Source of the DNA: Nitrospina sp. UBA6727
GTDB lineage: Bacteria; Nitrospinota; Nitrospinia; Nitrospinales; VA-1
Assembly: GCA_002454045.1 (NCBI GenBank)
Contig: DKID01000015.1
Location: 52,726 to 116,725, forward strand
Direction of reading: 5' to 3'
DNA: 64,000 bases
Positions 17,900-27,985 of the stretch are shown here, piece by piece (the first letter of the stretch is position 1; each line of letters opens with the position of its first letter). Both the position numbers and the translations under genes were made by a program. The notes under the pieces were generated by a model. It searched no databases. It was not told where the DNA came from and saw only the letters and a list, made by a program, of their open reading frames with translations.

Positions 17900-18340
17900 A
17901 TGAGCCGACAAAACCGTTTTCACGATAACGCTTCTGGGATGATTACCGACACCAAACACAAAAAGTATTGGCTTCCCAAAGATTCGTGGGGAGACTTGGG
18001 GCAGTGGAGAAACTTTGACGAAGCACTGGGATATGTTCAGATGATGAATCAGGTTTATGCGGGAGGGTTCAGCGACTGGCGACTCCCGAGCCGGGAAGAG
18101 GCCGAGAGCTTATACGATCTAGAATTGAGTCAAAAAGATTGGGACGAAGAAATTGTCTGCATCGATTCATTGTTTGTTACCGGATGCGCTCACTTCATGT
18201 GGACCAGCGAAACGAATGACAATCACGAAGTCTGTCGCATCAACATCAGAAACGGCGAAGTGGAATGGGTCGACCGCAACATCCGCGACCATCAGTCGAC
18301 AAGATTGGTGCGCAATATCAAATCCCACCAAGCGCAGTAA
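17900..18340 (+). CDS. DUF1566 (Lcl C-terminal domain) protein, copy 2
   Basis: A 146-residue paralogue of the 8142-8567 protein: RFHDNASGMITDTKHKKYWL, NFDEALGYVQMMNQ, GGFSDWRLPSREEAESLY and a final STRLVRNIK. It too lacks a signal peptide. It lies 36 nt after pabC, probably on the same transcript. Compared with copy 1 it has the same domain architecture and length, so the two likely arose by duplication. Function unknown. Confidence 0.75.
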   Translation: MSRQNRFHDNASGMITDTKHKKYWLPKDSWGDLGQWRNFDEALGYVQMMNQVYAGGFSDWRLPSREEAESLYDLELSQKDWDEEIVCIDSLFVTGCAHFMWTSETNDNHEVCRINIRNGEVEWVDRNIRDHQSTRLVRNIKSHQAQ

Positions 18341-18443
18341 AAACGGAGCATCGAAGCTAATCAAGAATGGCTGCGGGGAGCACGTTGTTTCTTGCGGCTA
18401 TATTTTCGGTGACCATTAGAATTAAGTTGTCAGGTGCTTGATA

Positions 18444-19112
18444 ATGATTTACGCCGTAGGAATTGGGCCGGGTGACCCGGACATGCTTCCTCACAAGACC
18501 GTCTTACTGTTAAGAGAGGCGGATGTTATTTCCGGATTTGATACGGTTTTAAGTTTGGCTGAAAAACATTTTAATCCCAACGCGACTTTAATATCGATGG
18601 GATATAAAGACCAGTGCGAAAAACTTGAGCAGGTAGGAAAATATTCCAGGGAAGAAAAAAAGTGTGTGGTTTGTTTTATGGGTGATGTGAATTTTTCCGG
18701 GTATGAGTATCTTGAAAGAATCAACAATAGTTGTCACGAACCAAACCCCATTATCATCCCCGGAATTAGTTCCGCCCAGATAGCAGCATCTAAAACTTTG
18801 ACGGCGTTTGAAGCAAGCGTGTTTCTGACATTTCATAAACGCGGGGATATTTCTAAAGACAAAGAATTTTTAGTTGCCGCATTAAAGCTAGGCAAAGCCG
18901 CAATCATCATCCCCTTGCCATGGGATTTTATGCCGGCGGAGATCAGCCGCTACCTGATTGAGCGAGGGATACCTCCAAAAACAAAAGTAAATATTTTTGA
19001 ACATCTGACATGGCCAGAAGAAAAGACTTATCATCGGACGTTGAAAACTTGCAAAGAAAAATTTTCCGATGTTTCCATAATGGTTATTTCGTCCATAGAC
19101 AGCCAGTTATAA
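18444..19112 (+). CDS. cbiE: Precorrin-6Y/cobalt-precorrin-7 C5-methyltransferase (CbiE-type)
   Basis: A tetrapyrrole SAM methylase of 222 residues. It begins IYAVGIGPGDPDMLPHKT, the glycine-rich loop that in CbiE/CobL-N binds SAM, and keeps the IIPGISSAQIAASK segment and the late PWDFMPAEISRYLIERG. Only the C5-methylating half is present; the CbiT (C15-methylating, decarboxylating) half that is fused in CobL is neither fused nor adjacent. It is the first gene of the cobalamin cluster and precedes the chelatase genes by 21 nt. Subfamily assignment rests on context and motif style. Confidence 0.8.
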   Translation: MIYAVGIGPGDPDMLPHKTVLLLREADVISGFDTVLSLAEKHFNPNATLISMGYKDQCEKLEQVGKYSREEKKCVVCFMGDVNFSGYEYLERINNSCHEPNPIIIPGISSAQIAASKTLTAFEASVFLTFHKRGDISKDKEFLVAALKLGKAAIIIPLPWDFMPAEISRYLIERGIPPKTKVNIFEHLTWPEEKTYHRTLKTCKEKFSDVSIMVISSIDSQL

Positions 19113-19133
19113 TTCCAAGATGGTGAAACTATC

Positions 19134-20909
19134 ATGACCACTCCCTGTTTTCCGTTTTCTGCAATTGTTGGTCAGGAAAAATTGAAAGAGGCTCTAATCC
19201 TAAACGCCATCAATCCGTCCATCGGCGGGGTTCTGATATTTGGACAAAAGGGAACGGCGAAATCAACCGCCGTCCGAGGATTAAAAAATATACTGGAAAT
19301 GAATCCTTCGAAAAAAAATGTTCCGTTGGTGGAACTTCCCTTATCAGCAACTGAGGAAATGATCATAGGAACCATAGACATACCCGACACCTTGAAAACC
19401 GAAAAAATTCAAATCAAACACGGTCTGCTACACAAAGCAAATAACGGAATTATCTATATCGATGAAGTTAATTTATTGGAGGACCATCTGGTCGATGTCA
19501 TTCTTGATGCCGCCGCGATGGGGGTCAATCGAATTGAAAGAGAAGGAATCAGCCACGAGCACCCCGCGAATTTTATACTCGCGGGAACCATGAATCCCGA
19601 AGAAGGAGAATTGCGCCCGCAACTATTGGATCGATTTGGAATATCTGCAAAGATGACCACCGAAACGGAAAAGGATGTCAGAAAAGAAATTGTTCGTCGG
19701 AGGTTGGAATGGGAGGATGGAGGACAAAAATTTTTAACCAAATGGCATCAAAAAGAACGTGATATTTGTGAAGCAATTGAGAAAGCCAAGCAACTTCTGC
19801 CCAAGGTTGTGTTGAGCGAAAAATATTTGGAGTTGGCGATAAACATTGCGTTGCAGGCTAATGTGGAAGGCCACCGGGCGGATATCATTATTTCCAAAAC
19901 AGCCAAAACCTTAGCGGCGCTCGCAGGAAGATTGAAGGTAAATGAAGGAGATATATTTCGTGCCGCCGAGTATGCGCTGAATCACCGTACGGATTCCATT
20001 CCCACCCCTCCCCCGAATAATACATCGGATCATCAGACAAAAAATTCGAACGAAGATAAAACCCGAGAAACTCGGTCCGGGAATAAATCACAATCTTTCC
20101 AGACGGAACAATCACCAGCGGCGCAAAAATTTAAAACTCTTGATATTATTACAAACGCCGCGCAAAACAATGTTCACGGGAAAACTTTAGGAAAAAACCA
20201 AAAGGGTCGGCGGGGCAAAGTGATTGGTTCAATGGATGCAAATACCCAGACCGCAAGCCTGTCGGAAATTGCCTTTTTCCCGACACTCTTAAAAGGGATC
20301 CGTAGAGGCAAAAAAAAACTTTCAGATATTGAGCCCAACGACCTCCGTTTTAAGCGGAGAGTTTCAGGCAAAAAAGAACTTCATGTGATTGTCGTGGATA
20401 CCTCAGCGTCAATGGGAACCTTGCAGCGCCTTTCTTATGCGAAAGGTCTGATGCAAAGAATCCTTAAAAATGATTATCAAAAGAAAAATTATGTGGCCGT
20501 CGTGGGAACCCATAGCGACCGTGCAAACGTGGTATTACAACCTACGCGAAACTTTACAAAGATTGCCGAAGTGATGGATTCCATCAAAGCAAAAGGGAAG
20601 ACACCTTTGTTGCACGCAATTGATAGCGCCTTGCGTCTTGTTGAAAGTTTCCACAAACAAAACAAGTTCCTGACGAATTTACTCGTAGTTATATCCGACG
20701 GTAAATTAAATGTTCCTTTTCGGAAATCAGTAACTGAAGATTTAAATTGGCTGGGGAAACGCATCAAAAAACTCAGCCTGAATAATTTTATTGTGGATTC
20801 CAACCAAAAATTCAGCCGCTCCTTTCTACTGCAAAAAATGGTTCGTGTTTTTGACGGGCACTATATGGTCATGGAAGACACCCTTCTTCATGGAAAGATT
20901 TCTCTTTGA
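19134..20909 (+). CDS. Fused ChlI/ChlD-like AAA+ and VWA chelatase subunit (probable cobaltochelatase partner of CobN)
   Basis: A 591-residue protein with two parts. Residues ~1-320 form an AAA+ module with Walker [10 protein letters not shown], Walker [14 protein letters not shown] and [21 protein letters not shown] low-complexity polar linker (about 290-345, rich in Pro, Asn, Thr) leads to a von Willebrand A domain (about 415-590) with an intact MIDAS motif [10 protein letters not shown]. This combines the ATPase and integrin-like roles of ChlI and ChlD in one chain. Directly upstream of cobN it most likely powers cobalt insertion in place of CobS/CobT. Confidence 0.85.
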   Translation: MTTPCFPFSAIVGQEKLKEALILNAINPSIGGVLIFGQKGTAKSTAVRGLKNILEMNPSKKNVPLVELPLSATEEMIIGTIDIPDTLKTEKIQIKHGLLHKANNGIIYIDEVNLLEDHLVDVILDAAAMGVNRIEREGISHEHPANFILAGTMNPEEGELRPQLLDRFGISAKMTTETEKDVRKEIVRRRLEWEDGGQKFLTKWHQKERDICEAIEKAKQLLPKVVLSEKYLELAINIALQANVEGHRADIIISKTAKTLAALAGRLKVNEGDIFRAAEYALNHRTDSIPTPPPNNTSDHQTKNSNEDKTRETRSGNKSQSFQTEQSPAAQKFKTLDIITNAAQNNVHGKTLGKNQKGRRGKVIGSMDANTQTASLSEIAFFPTLLKGIRRGKKKLSDIEPNDLRFKRRVSGKKELHVIVVDTSASMGTLQRLSYAKGLMQRILKNDYQKKNYVAVVGTHSDRANVVLQPTRNFTKIAEVMDSIKAKGKTPLLHAIDSALRLVESFHKQNKFLTNLLVVISDGKLNVPFRKSVTEDLNWLGKRIKKLSLNNFIVDSNQKFSRSFLLQKMVRVFDGHYMVMEDTLLHGKISL

Positions 20910-20941
20910 ACCTACCCCTATAAACAGAGGTTCTTCAAGAT

Positions 20942-23900
20942 ATGGCAATATATTTTTTCGTGTCGGTTTCATCGGACTTCCATCTCTTCTCCGAAAATAT
21001 CGAAGAGATTCGGGCTTTAGGAATCGAGGCCGAGGTCAACTATGTTTCGGATTTTTCCCGGCTCGAATCCAGGTTAAATTCAGATGATGTTGTAGTCGTA
21101 AGAAATTTTGGCGGACTTTCTTTTCAAGGCGATGTATTACGGCGAATCAATTCCGTTGCCAAAAAGAATCGAATCCCATTTCTCTGCCTCCCTAGTTTTA
21201 AGAACGATGATCCTTCCGTACTGTCGCTATCCACAGCCCCCCTCAATATTTGCAATCAACTCCTCGCCTACTACGAATCCTTTTCGTTCGAAAATCTGAG
21301 GGAATCTCTAAAATATTTGAGTGATCTATATCTTGGGACATCTTTGGGATGGTCTGAGCCTGAAACCTATCCTGAATTTGGCTTGCTTCCTGAATATGAC
21401 GACTACATGGAAAAATTGAAATCGAAAAAATTGAAAAAGAAAATCATAGCTATTCTTTTTTACCGCTCCCATTTTTTGGCGAATGATTTTGAGCCTATCC
21501 AAATGACAATCGATGCCATTGAAAAATCTGGGTCCGTGGCTTTGCCGATATATTGCAGCATGATGAGGCGATCGAATGACGGTATTCATCCCGTTGAAAT
21601 GATTCTAAAAAGTGATCAGGGTGAGTGTGTCGCGGACGTGGTGATCGACTGTTTGTCATACGCGACAGCGGATGTCTCCACCACCGGAAATGTGGCACGG
21701 GCTAACGAAAGTACAGAGAGTTTGTTCTCAAAATTAAACCGCCCCGTACTCCACGCTCTATACAGCTCAGAGTCCAAAGCAGATTGGCTCGAAAATCCTA
21801 AGGGGATGAATCCCCGCGACATGGCCATGAAAGTGGTCATGCCAGAATTTGACGGTAAAGTCATCGCTCATCCCATTGGGTTCGTGGAACAAGTTCAGAA
21901 AAAGGACAAGATGGTGCCTCTGTATGAAGGCGATTTCAAACGTATCGGCCGATTAGTTTCACTGGCCAACAACTATGCTGAATTAGCATCTAAAGAGAAT
22001 AAGAATAAAAGGGTGGCAATTATCCTTACCAACTATCCCACGCAGAATGCTCGGATTGGTAACGCGGTAGGATTGGATACTCCGGCGTCGTTGATTCGAG
22101 TGCTTCGGGAACTGAAAAATAATGGATACGACGTAGAGAATATTCCGAGAACCGGCGATGATCTGATCCACTCTCTTATTAATCAGATTACCTACGACAC
22201 CGAGTTTTTAACGGAAACCCAAATTGAGTCAGCCCCCGCGCAGGTGGAAGCAAAGGATTACAAAGTTTGGCACGAAGCATTCCCAGAAAAGAATCAAGTG
22301 GAAATGGCAAAAGATTGGGGCCAGCCACCAGGTAATGTTTATACCCACCAAGGAAAATTTTATTTGCCGGGACTATTTTTCAACAATGTATTTGTCGGCA
22401 TACAACCTCCTCGCGGGTTCGGCGAAAATCCCATCGCAATCTACCATAGCCCCGAGATTGTCCCCACTCATCATTACCTGGCTTTTTACCGTTGGCTGAA
22501 AGAAGAATTTAAAGCGGACGCGGTCATTCACATTGGGAAGCATGGGAACTTAGAATGGTTGCCGGGAAAATCGGTGGCACTCGCAGAAACCTGTTATCCA
22601 GACCTCGCCATTTACGACCTTCCCTTCTTTTATTATTTCATCATCAACAACCCGGGCGAAGGCTCGCAAGCAAAACGAAGGACGCATTCTGTGTTGATCG
22701 ACCACATGGTTCCGCCCATGACAAGGGCGGATCTTTATGACGATCTAGCACGGATAGAACAACTGATTGAAGAATGGACGTACATTCAAAGTGTGAATCC
22801 GGAAAAGTTAGACATTGTGCAAAATCAGATATGGGAATTGTGCGAAGCCACCCACATCAATCACGATCTGGGATTTGAAGCGCCCCCAAAAGATTTTAAA
22901 GAATATCGAAAAGCCATCAATGGATTTCTATGTGAAATTGGCAACACCCAAATTCGGGAGGGCCTTCATACATTAGGGGACATTCCCGACGGCGACCAAC
23001 TCATTAATTTGCTCGTCAGTTTAGCCCGTGTCGACACCCCTCCCCATGTCGGGACACAATCTTGTTTCATGAAGGTTTGCGGTATAAACGACACTTCTTA
23101 TTTTATCAATCAAGCCGACGGGTTAGATTGCAAAGTTCCCCAAGCCTTTTTAAAATTCTACGGGAAACCGATTGAGTGCCGGGGTGATTTGTTGCATATG
23201 TTCGACACTCTGTCCTTTGCAATTTTTGACCACTGCCTTAAAAATAATATCGACTCGGTCGCCATCATTGACGAACACATCAAATCTTTATTCGGTGTCC
23301 GAATTCCAGATCTATCCAGCACCGTCAATTTTATCTTAAAAGATATTTATCCAAAATTAAAACAAGTAGGCGACGAGATTACGCATCTCGTAGAAGCTCT
23401 AGATGGAAAATTTGTAAAGCCCGGGCCGTCGGGGTCACCCACAAGAGGGATGGCCACTATACTTCCGACTGGAAGGAATTTTTATTCTGTCGATATTCAT
23501 TCTCTTCCCACGACGACATCGTGGATTATGGGAAAAAAATTAGCGGACAGCCTCCTGACGAAGTATAAAATGGAATCCGGTAAGTTCCCCGAATCCGTTG
23601 CGATGATTCTTTGGGGAACTTCTAATATGAGAACCAAAGGGGATGACATCGCACAAATCCTTTATCTGTTGGGAGTCAAACCGATATGGAAGCCAGAAAA
23701 TAAAAGAGTCATCGGGGTAGAACCTATTCCGCTGGAGGAATTAAAACGACCCAGAGTTGATGTGTGCATTCGCATTAGCGGATTTTTCAGAGATGCTTTT
23801 CCAAACTTGGTAGAGTTGATAGATCAAGCCATAAATTTAGTTGCCAAGCTTGAAGAACCCGCGGCAATGAATTTTGTAAGAAAACATCATCTGGACTCCT

Positions 23901-24649
23901 GCTCCGATAATATCTTTCGTATTTTTGGATCCGCACCGGGAAGATACGGAACAGGAATCCTTGAAGTTATAAATTCAAAAAACTGGGAAACCAAACAAGA
24001 TCTAGCTGATATCTTCGTAAATTGGAGCGGGTTTGCCTACACACAAAATGAATACGGAATAGAAAAAAAAGAGGAGTTCAAACAGCAACTTTCCAAGATG
24101 GATATCGTATCCCAAAACCAAGACAACAGGGAACATGATATTTTTGATTCAGATGATTATTTCCAGTTTCACGGTGGCTTGATCAACGCCGTCAATCAAA
24201 TCAAATCCAAACAAGGAAAGAGAAGGGTCAAGGAATATTTCGGCGACTCTTCAAATCCTGCCGCGGTAAAAATTAAAAGTTTAAAGGAAGAAACCCAGCA
24301 AGTATATCGTGCCCGAGTTGTAAATCCAAAATGGATTAACGCCATGAAACAACATGGCTATAAAGGAGGACTGGAAATGGCCGCCACCCTCGATTATATG
24401 TTCGGCTATGACGCGACAACAGGTGTTGTTGACGACCACATGTATGAAGGTGTTGCCGAAAAATATCTGATGGATCCCGATACCCAGGAGTTCTTGAAAG
24501 AAAAAAATCCCTGGGCCATCAGGGCAATGGGGGAACGATTACTTGAAGCAGCAAACCGAGGTTTATGGGAAAACCCGGACCAAAATCAATTGCTGGATAT
24601 TGAATCTCTTGTTGCCTCCGTGGAAGGAGATATTGAAAAAGATCTTTGA
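20942..24649 (+). CDS. cobN: Cobaltochelatase large subunit CobN
   Basis: The 1235-residue catalytic subunit that inserts Co2+ into the corrin ring, homologous to ChlH of magnesium chelatase. Recognisable blocks are LTNYPTQNARIGNAVGLDTPAS, DAVIHIGKHGNLEWLPGK, IIINNPGEGSQAKRR and LPTGRNFYSVDIHSLPT, with the end RVVNPKWINAMKQHGYKGG. Length is right for CobN. Using CobN normally goes with the aerobic (late cobalt insertion) B12 route, acting on hydrogenobyrinic acid a,c-diamide. The start is ATG at 20942, 32 nt after the ChlI/ChlD fusion. Confidence 0.93.
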   Translation: MAIYFFVSVSSDFHLFSENIEEIRALGIEAEVNYVSDFSRLESRLNSDDVVVVRNFGGLSFQGDVLRRINSVAKKNRIPFLCLPSFKNDDPSVLSLSTAPLNICNQLLAYYESFSFENLRESLKYLSDLYLGTSLGWSEPETYPEFGLLPEYDDYMEKLKSKKLKKKIIAILFYRSHFLANDFEPIQMTIDAIEKSGSVALPIYCSMMRRSNDGIHPVEMILKSDQGECVADVVIDCLSYATADVSTTGNVARANESTESLFSKLNRPVLHALYSSESKADWLENPKGMNPRDMAMKVVMPEFDGKVIAHPIGFVEQVQKKDKMVPLYEGDFKRIGRLVSLANNYAELASKENKNKRVAIILTNYPTQNARIGNAVGLDTPASLIRVLRELKNNGYDVENIPRTGDDLIHSLINQITYDTEFLTETQIESAPAQVEAKDYKVWHEAFPEKNQVEMAKDWGQPPGNVYTHQGKFYLPGLFFNNVFVGIQPPRGFGENPIAIYHSPEIVPTHHYLAFYRWLKEEFKADAVIHIGKHGNLEWLPGKSVALAETCYPDLAIYDLPFFYYFIINNPGEGSQAKRRTHSVLIDHMVPPMTRADLYDDLARIEQLIEEWTYIQSVNPEKLDIVQNQIWELCEATHINHDLGFEAPPKDFKEYRKAINGFLCEIGNTQIREGLHTLGDIPDGDQLINLLVSLARVDTPPHVGTQSCFMKVCGINDTSYFINQADGLDCKVPQAFLKFYGKPIECRGDLLHMFDTLSFAIFDHCLKNNIDSVAIIDEHIKSLFGVRIPDLSSTVNFILKDIYPKLKQVGDEITHLVEALDGKFVKPGPSGSPTRGMATILPTGRNFYSVDIHSLPTTTSWIMGKKLADSLLTKYKMESGKFPESVAMILWGTSNMRTKGDDIAQILYLLGVKPIWKPENKRVIGVEPIPLEELKRPRVDVCIRISGFFRDAFPNLVELIDQAINLVAKLEEPAAMNFVRKHHLDSCSDNIFRIFGSAPGRYGTGILEVINSKNWETKQDLADIFVNWSGFAYTQNEYGIEKKEEFKQQLSKMDIVSQNQDNREHDIFDSDDYFQFHGGLINAVNQIKSKQGKRRVKEYFGDSSNPAAVKIKSLKEETQQVYRARVVNPKWINAMKQHGYKGGLEMAATLDYMFGYDATTGVVDDHMYEGVAEKYLMDPDTQEFLKEKNPWAIRAMGERLLEAANRGLWENPDQNQLLDIESLVASVEGDIEKDL

Positions 24650-24707
24650 TTAAACTTTTCACGGAACTACTTTTTTTGCTTTCTTAATCTTCAGAACACT
24701 CAATAAT

Positions 24708-26093
24708 TTGCGCAACGAATCCAAATCCCTTCCAGGCATAGTTATAGCTGGAACCCATAGCTCGGTTGGAAAATCCTCAGTCGCCATCGGTTTTATGCGA
24801 CTGCTAAAAAAAAGAGGCTGGAAAATAAAACCCTTCAAAGTGGGGCCGGACTACATTGACCCCAGCCATCATAAAAGAGCGTGCGGTCAGCCGAGCTATA
24901 ATCTGGACACGGTCATGTGCACCAAAAATTATGTCAAGAATTTGTTCCGTGACATTATGTGTGCAGGTGACCTCGCCATCATTGAAGGAGTCATGGGTTT
25001 GCATGACGGTGCGTTGCCAAAATCCGAAAAAGGCTCTACAGCGGAAATTGCCAAATTGCTCAACCTCCCCGTTTTGCTTGTCATTGACGGCAGGACCATG
25101 TCCCGGTCTTCAGCAGCTTTGGTTCTAGGGTTCATGAAACTGGACCCAAAATTAAATCTCAAGGGTGTCATTGCCAACAACATCAGCAGCGCGCGCCACG
25201 CGAACATCATAAAGAATGCAGTTGAATACTACACTCCCGCAAAACTTCTTGCCTGCCTGCCAACATCCCCTGAGTTAAGCATACCCAGCCGTCATCTTGG
25301 ACTACAACAAAGCTTTGAACAAGAAGATGATATTTATCTGAGATGGGAAAAACATATCGAATCCTACATAGATTTGAAAATTTTTTTAAAACTTTTTAAA
25401 TTAAAAAAACCTTTGCCGCCTGTTTCCTCCGCGAAACAAAAGCCAAAACGCTGGGGAATAAAGGAACGGTCTCGCTCATACAATATCGCCATAGCAAAAG
25501 ACGAGGCGTTTCAGTTTATCTATCAGGACACACTGGATTTTTTAGACCACCATGGTTGCAACATTTTCTTTTTTTCGCCACTCCACGATGCTCACTTACC
25601 GCCCAATATGGATGGCTATTATTTCCCTGGTGGTTATCCAGAATTACACGCTGAAGCCTTAAGCAAAAATTACACGGTTCTAAAGGAAGTAAAAAAGGCG
25701 GGCTCAGTCGGAAAAATGATCATAGGAGAATGCGGCGGACTTATGTATTTAGGAAAACATATTACCAACTCGCGGGGGAAAAAGTTTCCTATGGCCGGAC
25801 TATTCAACTTCGCCACATCCATTAAAACTAAAAACTTAACCCTGGGTTATCGGAAACTAAGGCCGGCTAAAATCTCGGATAGGAATAAAAATATAATCTT
25901 GCGCGGTCACGAATTCCACTATTCAAATTTTACAGTTAACAGTGAACATACAAGATGGAATAATAGCCGCCGCAAGAAAGACGTGATTTTGAAAGACGGG
26001 TATCGCACAAAAAACTGCCACTCTTTTTATATGCATATTTACTGGGCATGCAATAAAAAATGGCTGAATTATTTGACGAGCTCGCAGTTATGA
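24708..26093 (+). CDS. cobB: Cobyrinate/hydrogenobyrinate a,c-diamide synthase
   Basis: ATP- and glutamine-dependent amidation of the a and c carboxylates of the corrin ring. The N-terminal synthetase domain has the P-loop IAGTHSSVGKSSVAIGF and KVGPDYIDPSHHKRACG. The C-terminal type I glutamine amidotransferase-like domain has YYFPGGYPELHAEAL and the catalytic-Cys segment GECGGLMYLG. The 461-residue length is normal. The extreme C-terminus (GYRTKNCHSFYMHIYW) departs a little from the usual Y...S.LH pattern but still has the His. TTG start at 24708; the last 34 nt overlap cobO. The cbiA name is equally valid. Confidence 0.92.
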   Translation: MRNESKSLPGIVIAGTHSSVGKSSVAIGFMRLLKKRGWKIKPFKVGPDYIDPSHHKRACGQPSYNLDTVMCTKNYVKNLFRDIMCAGDLAIIEGVMGLHDGALPKSEKGSTAEIAKLLNLPVLLVIDGRTMSRSSAALVLGFMKLDPKLNLKGVIANNISSARHANIIKNAVEYYTPAKLLACLPTSPELSIPSRHLGLQQSFEQEDDIYLRWEKHIESYIDLKIFLKLFKLKKPLPPVSSAKQKPKRWGIKERSRSYNIAIAKDEAFQFIYQDTLDFLDHHGCNIFFFSPLHDAHLPPNMDGYYFPGGYPELHAEALSKNYTVLKEVKKAGSVGKMIIGECGGLMYLGKHITNSRGKKFPMAGLFNFATSIKTKNLTLGYRKLRPAKISDRNKNIILRGHEFHYSNFTVNSEHTRWNNSRRKKDVILKDGYRTKNCHSFYMHIYWACNKKWLNYLTSSQL

Positions 26094-26644
26094 GAAAAGC
26101 TTCAGGAGCAGATCCAAGAAAACGCAAGGGTTTAATAATCGTCAACACGGGAGAAGGCAAGGGGAAGTCCACCGCCGCTTTTGGCCTCGCTTTGCGTGCC
26201 GCAGGAAATAAAATGAATGTATTCATCATGCAGTTTATGAAAGGCCAATGGAAAGCAGGGGAGCGAAAAGCTTTTGAAAAGTTAGCGCCCTATGTGGAGA
26301 TGGTCCCCATGGGAGATGGCTTTACTTGGGATACGAAAAATATTGAGCAGGACAAAGCCACCGCCAAAAAAGCTTTCGAAATTGTTAAAGAAAAATTGAA
26401 CAGCAAAAAATATCAAATGGTAATTTTTGAAGAGATTAACTATGTACTGCATTACAAATTTCTCCATGAAGAAGAAGTTTTGCAAACCATAAAAAATAAA
26501 CCTGAAATGACGCATGTTGTCTGCACAGGAAGAAATGCGCCCAGACAACTGATAGAAATAGCCGACCTGGTTACGGAAATGAAAATGATCAAGCATCCTT
26601 TCGACGAGCAGGGAATTCCCGCGCAAAAGGGTATTGAATTTTAA
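26060..26644 (+). CDS. cobO: Cob(I)alamin/cobinamide adenosyltransferase (CobO/BtuR family)
   Basis: Transfers the 5'-deoxyadenosyl group of ATP to Co(I) corrinoids. The 194-residue protein has the inverted-type P-loop NTGEGKGKSTAAFGLALRA, the QFMKGQWKAGERKAF region, VIFEEINYVLHYKFL and TGRNAPRQLIEIADLVTEM, all typical of CobO/BtuR. ATG at 26060 lies inside the end of cobB and the gene end overlaps cobS, indicating tight translational coupling. It is unrelated in fold to PduO/EutT-type enzymes. Confidence 0.93.
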   Translation: MAELFDELAVMRKASGADPRKRKGLIIVNTGEGKGKSTAAFGLALRAAGNKMNVFIMQFMKGQWKAGERKAFEKLAPYVEMVPMGDGFTWDTKNIEQDKATAKKAFEIVKEKLNSKKYQMVIFEEINYVLHYKFLHEEEVLQTIKNKPEMTHVVCTGRNAPRQLIEIADLVTEMKMIKHPFDEQGIPAQKGIEF

Positions 26645-27398
26645 TCTATTGAAAAACTTGCGACTTGAATTCTTATCCGCAATAGGATTTTTGACCATCA
26701 TCCCAATACCATCCCGAGCAATCAGCGATGCCGGGAGACAAGTTCTTTATTTTCCTCTGGTCGGTCTTTTCATAGGATGCCTGCTCTATGGCATAGACCA
26801 ACTATTAAGCCTGGCACCCTACCCCGAAGTTCGCATAATTGGATGCGTCTTGTTCCTCGCCGTTATCTCCGGCGCTTTACATCTAGATGGCTTAGCCGAT
26901 ACGGCAGACGGATTTTTCTCGCACCAGTCGCGGGAACAAACATTAGCGATCATGAAGGACTCGCGGATTGGCGTGATGGGAGTGCTGGCAATCTTTTTTT
27001 GCGTACTATTGAAACTCACTGGGGTCTCTGGGATAATCCGTTCCGAATCGTTCATTTGGTTTGTCATAGCACCAGCACTGGCGCGGACGGCACAAGTTAT
27101 CGGCCTCGTTTTTGTTGACCACGTTCCGTCGGAAAGAATTTTGGCAGCAACTTTTTATCAGCAGAAATTTTTTTTTCTTTTATTGTTATGCCCGCTCCCC
27201 TTTGCCATCCTGTTTTTTGTGAACTGGATGATGGGATTGCTAACCTTAATGGTATTTGCTCTGACCCTCGGCGGCTTGCTCTTCTATTTTAAAAATAAAA
27301 TTGGCGGCATTACAGGCGACACTCTCGGCGCCGCCACCGAAATTATAGAAACTTTATTTTTGCTGGTCGGCGGAATGAGCGTTTCAATATTCCAATAA
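26634..27398 (+). CDS. cobS: Adenosylcobinamide-GDP ribazoletransferase (cobalamin synthase)
   Basis: Integral membrane enzyme joining adenosylcobinamide-GDP with alpha-ribazole to complete the lower ligand. The 254 residues hold about six membrane segments, the start FLSAIGFLTIIPIP and the catalytic acidic motif LHLDGLADTADGFFSH, followed by DSRIGVMGVLAI and GDTLGAATEIIE near the end. It probably begins at TTG 26634, overlapping the cobO stop; an in-frame TTG at 26649 is an alternative. Confidence 0.92.
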   Translation: MNFNLLKNLRLEFLSAIGFLTIIPIPSRAISDAGRQVLYFPLVGLFIGCLLYGIDQLLSLAPYPEVRIIGCVLFLAVISGALHLDGLADTADGFFSHQSREQTLAIMKDSRIGVMGVLAIFFCVLLKLTGVSGIIRSESFIWFVIAPALARTAQVIGLVFVDHVPSERILAATFYQQKFFFLLLLCPLPFAILFFVNWMMGLLTLMVFALTLGGLLFYFKNKIGGITGDTLGAATEIIETLFLLVGGMSVSIFQ

Positions 27399-27439
27399 CA
27401 CCAATATCAATCTCGCCTGCATGGAGAGTTGATCATCTG

Positions 27440-27985
27440 ATGCCCGGAAAAACTATTTTGATCACAGGAGGAAGCCGAAGCGGGAAAAGCCGTCATGCTC
27501 TCCACTTAACTAAAAATATTCGTGGTCAAAAAATATTTCTCGCCACCGCGGAACCTCTCGATGAAGAAATGGCTGAGCGAATCAAGAAACATCAGAACGA
27601 ACGTGGCAAGGAATGGTCCACCATCGAGGAGTCCCTTGACCCGACAAGTGTACTAAAAGAAAAAGGGGATGAGCCTGGATATATTATTTTAGACTGCATT
27701 ACTTTGTGGTTGAGCAACATGATTATGAAAAACATGACGCAACAAACCATTCTGCAACGTGTCCATGAATTTGTCGGGAAGTGCAAAAACTGCGCAAGCA
27801 ATATCATTGTCATTACGAATGAGTTAGGATCCGGAACTGTCCCCATGCAACCTTCTGCAAGATCCTTTCGCGACCTTGCAGGCGAAACCAACCAAATCCT
27901 TGCTTCGGAGTTTGATGAAGTAATCAACATGGTGTCGGGAATTCCCGTTGCCATAAAAACTTCCGCTAAATATGATCGACGATAA
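27440..27985 (+). CDS. cobU: Adenosylcobinamide kinase/adenosylcobinamide-phosphate guanylyltransferase
   Basis: Bifunctional CobU/CobP enzyme (181 residues) that phosphorylates adenosylcobinamide and then attaches GMP. Motifs: P-loop ITGGSRSGKSRHAL, LATAEPLDEEMAERIKKHQ with the guanylylated His region, ILDCITLWLSNM, and the end VTNELGSGTVPMQPSARSFR. It sits 41 nt after cobS and its end overlaps the cobD ATG by 14 nt. Confidence 0.93.
   Translation: MPGKTILITGGSRSGKSRHALHLTKNIRGQKIFLATAEPLDEEMAERIKKHQNERGKEWSTIEESLDPTSVLKEKGDEPGYIILDCITLWLSNMIMKNMTQQTILQRVHEFVGKCKNCASNIIVITNELGSGTVPMQPSARSFRDLAGETNQILASEFDEVINMVSGIPVAIKTSAKYDRR

Noticed and set aside
18341..18443. Cobalamin riboswitch before cbiE
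   Set aside because: No B12-box-like or other riboswitch core could be recognised in the gap; I can support nothing there.
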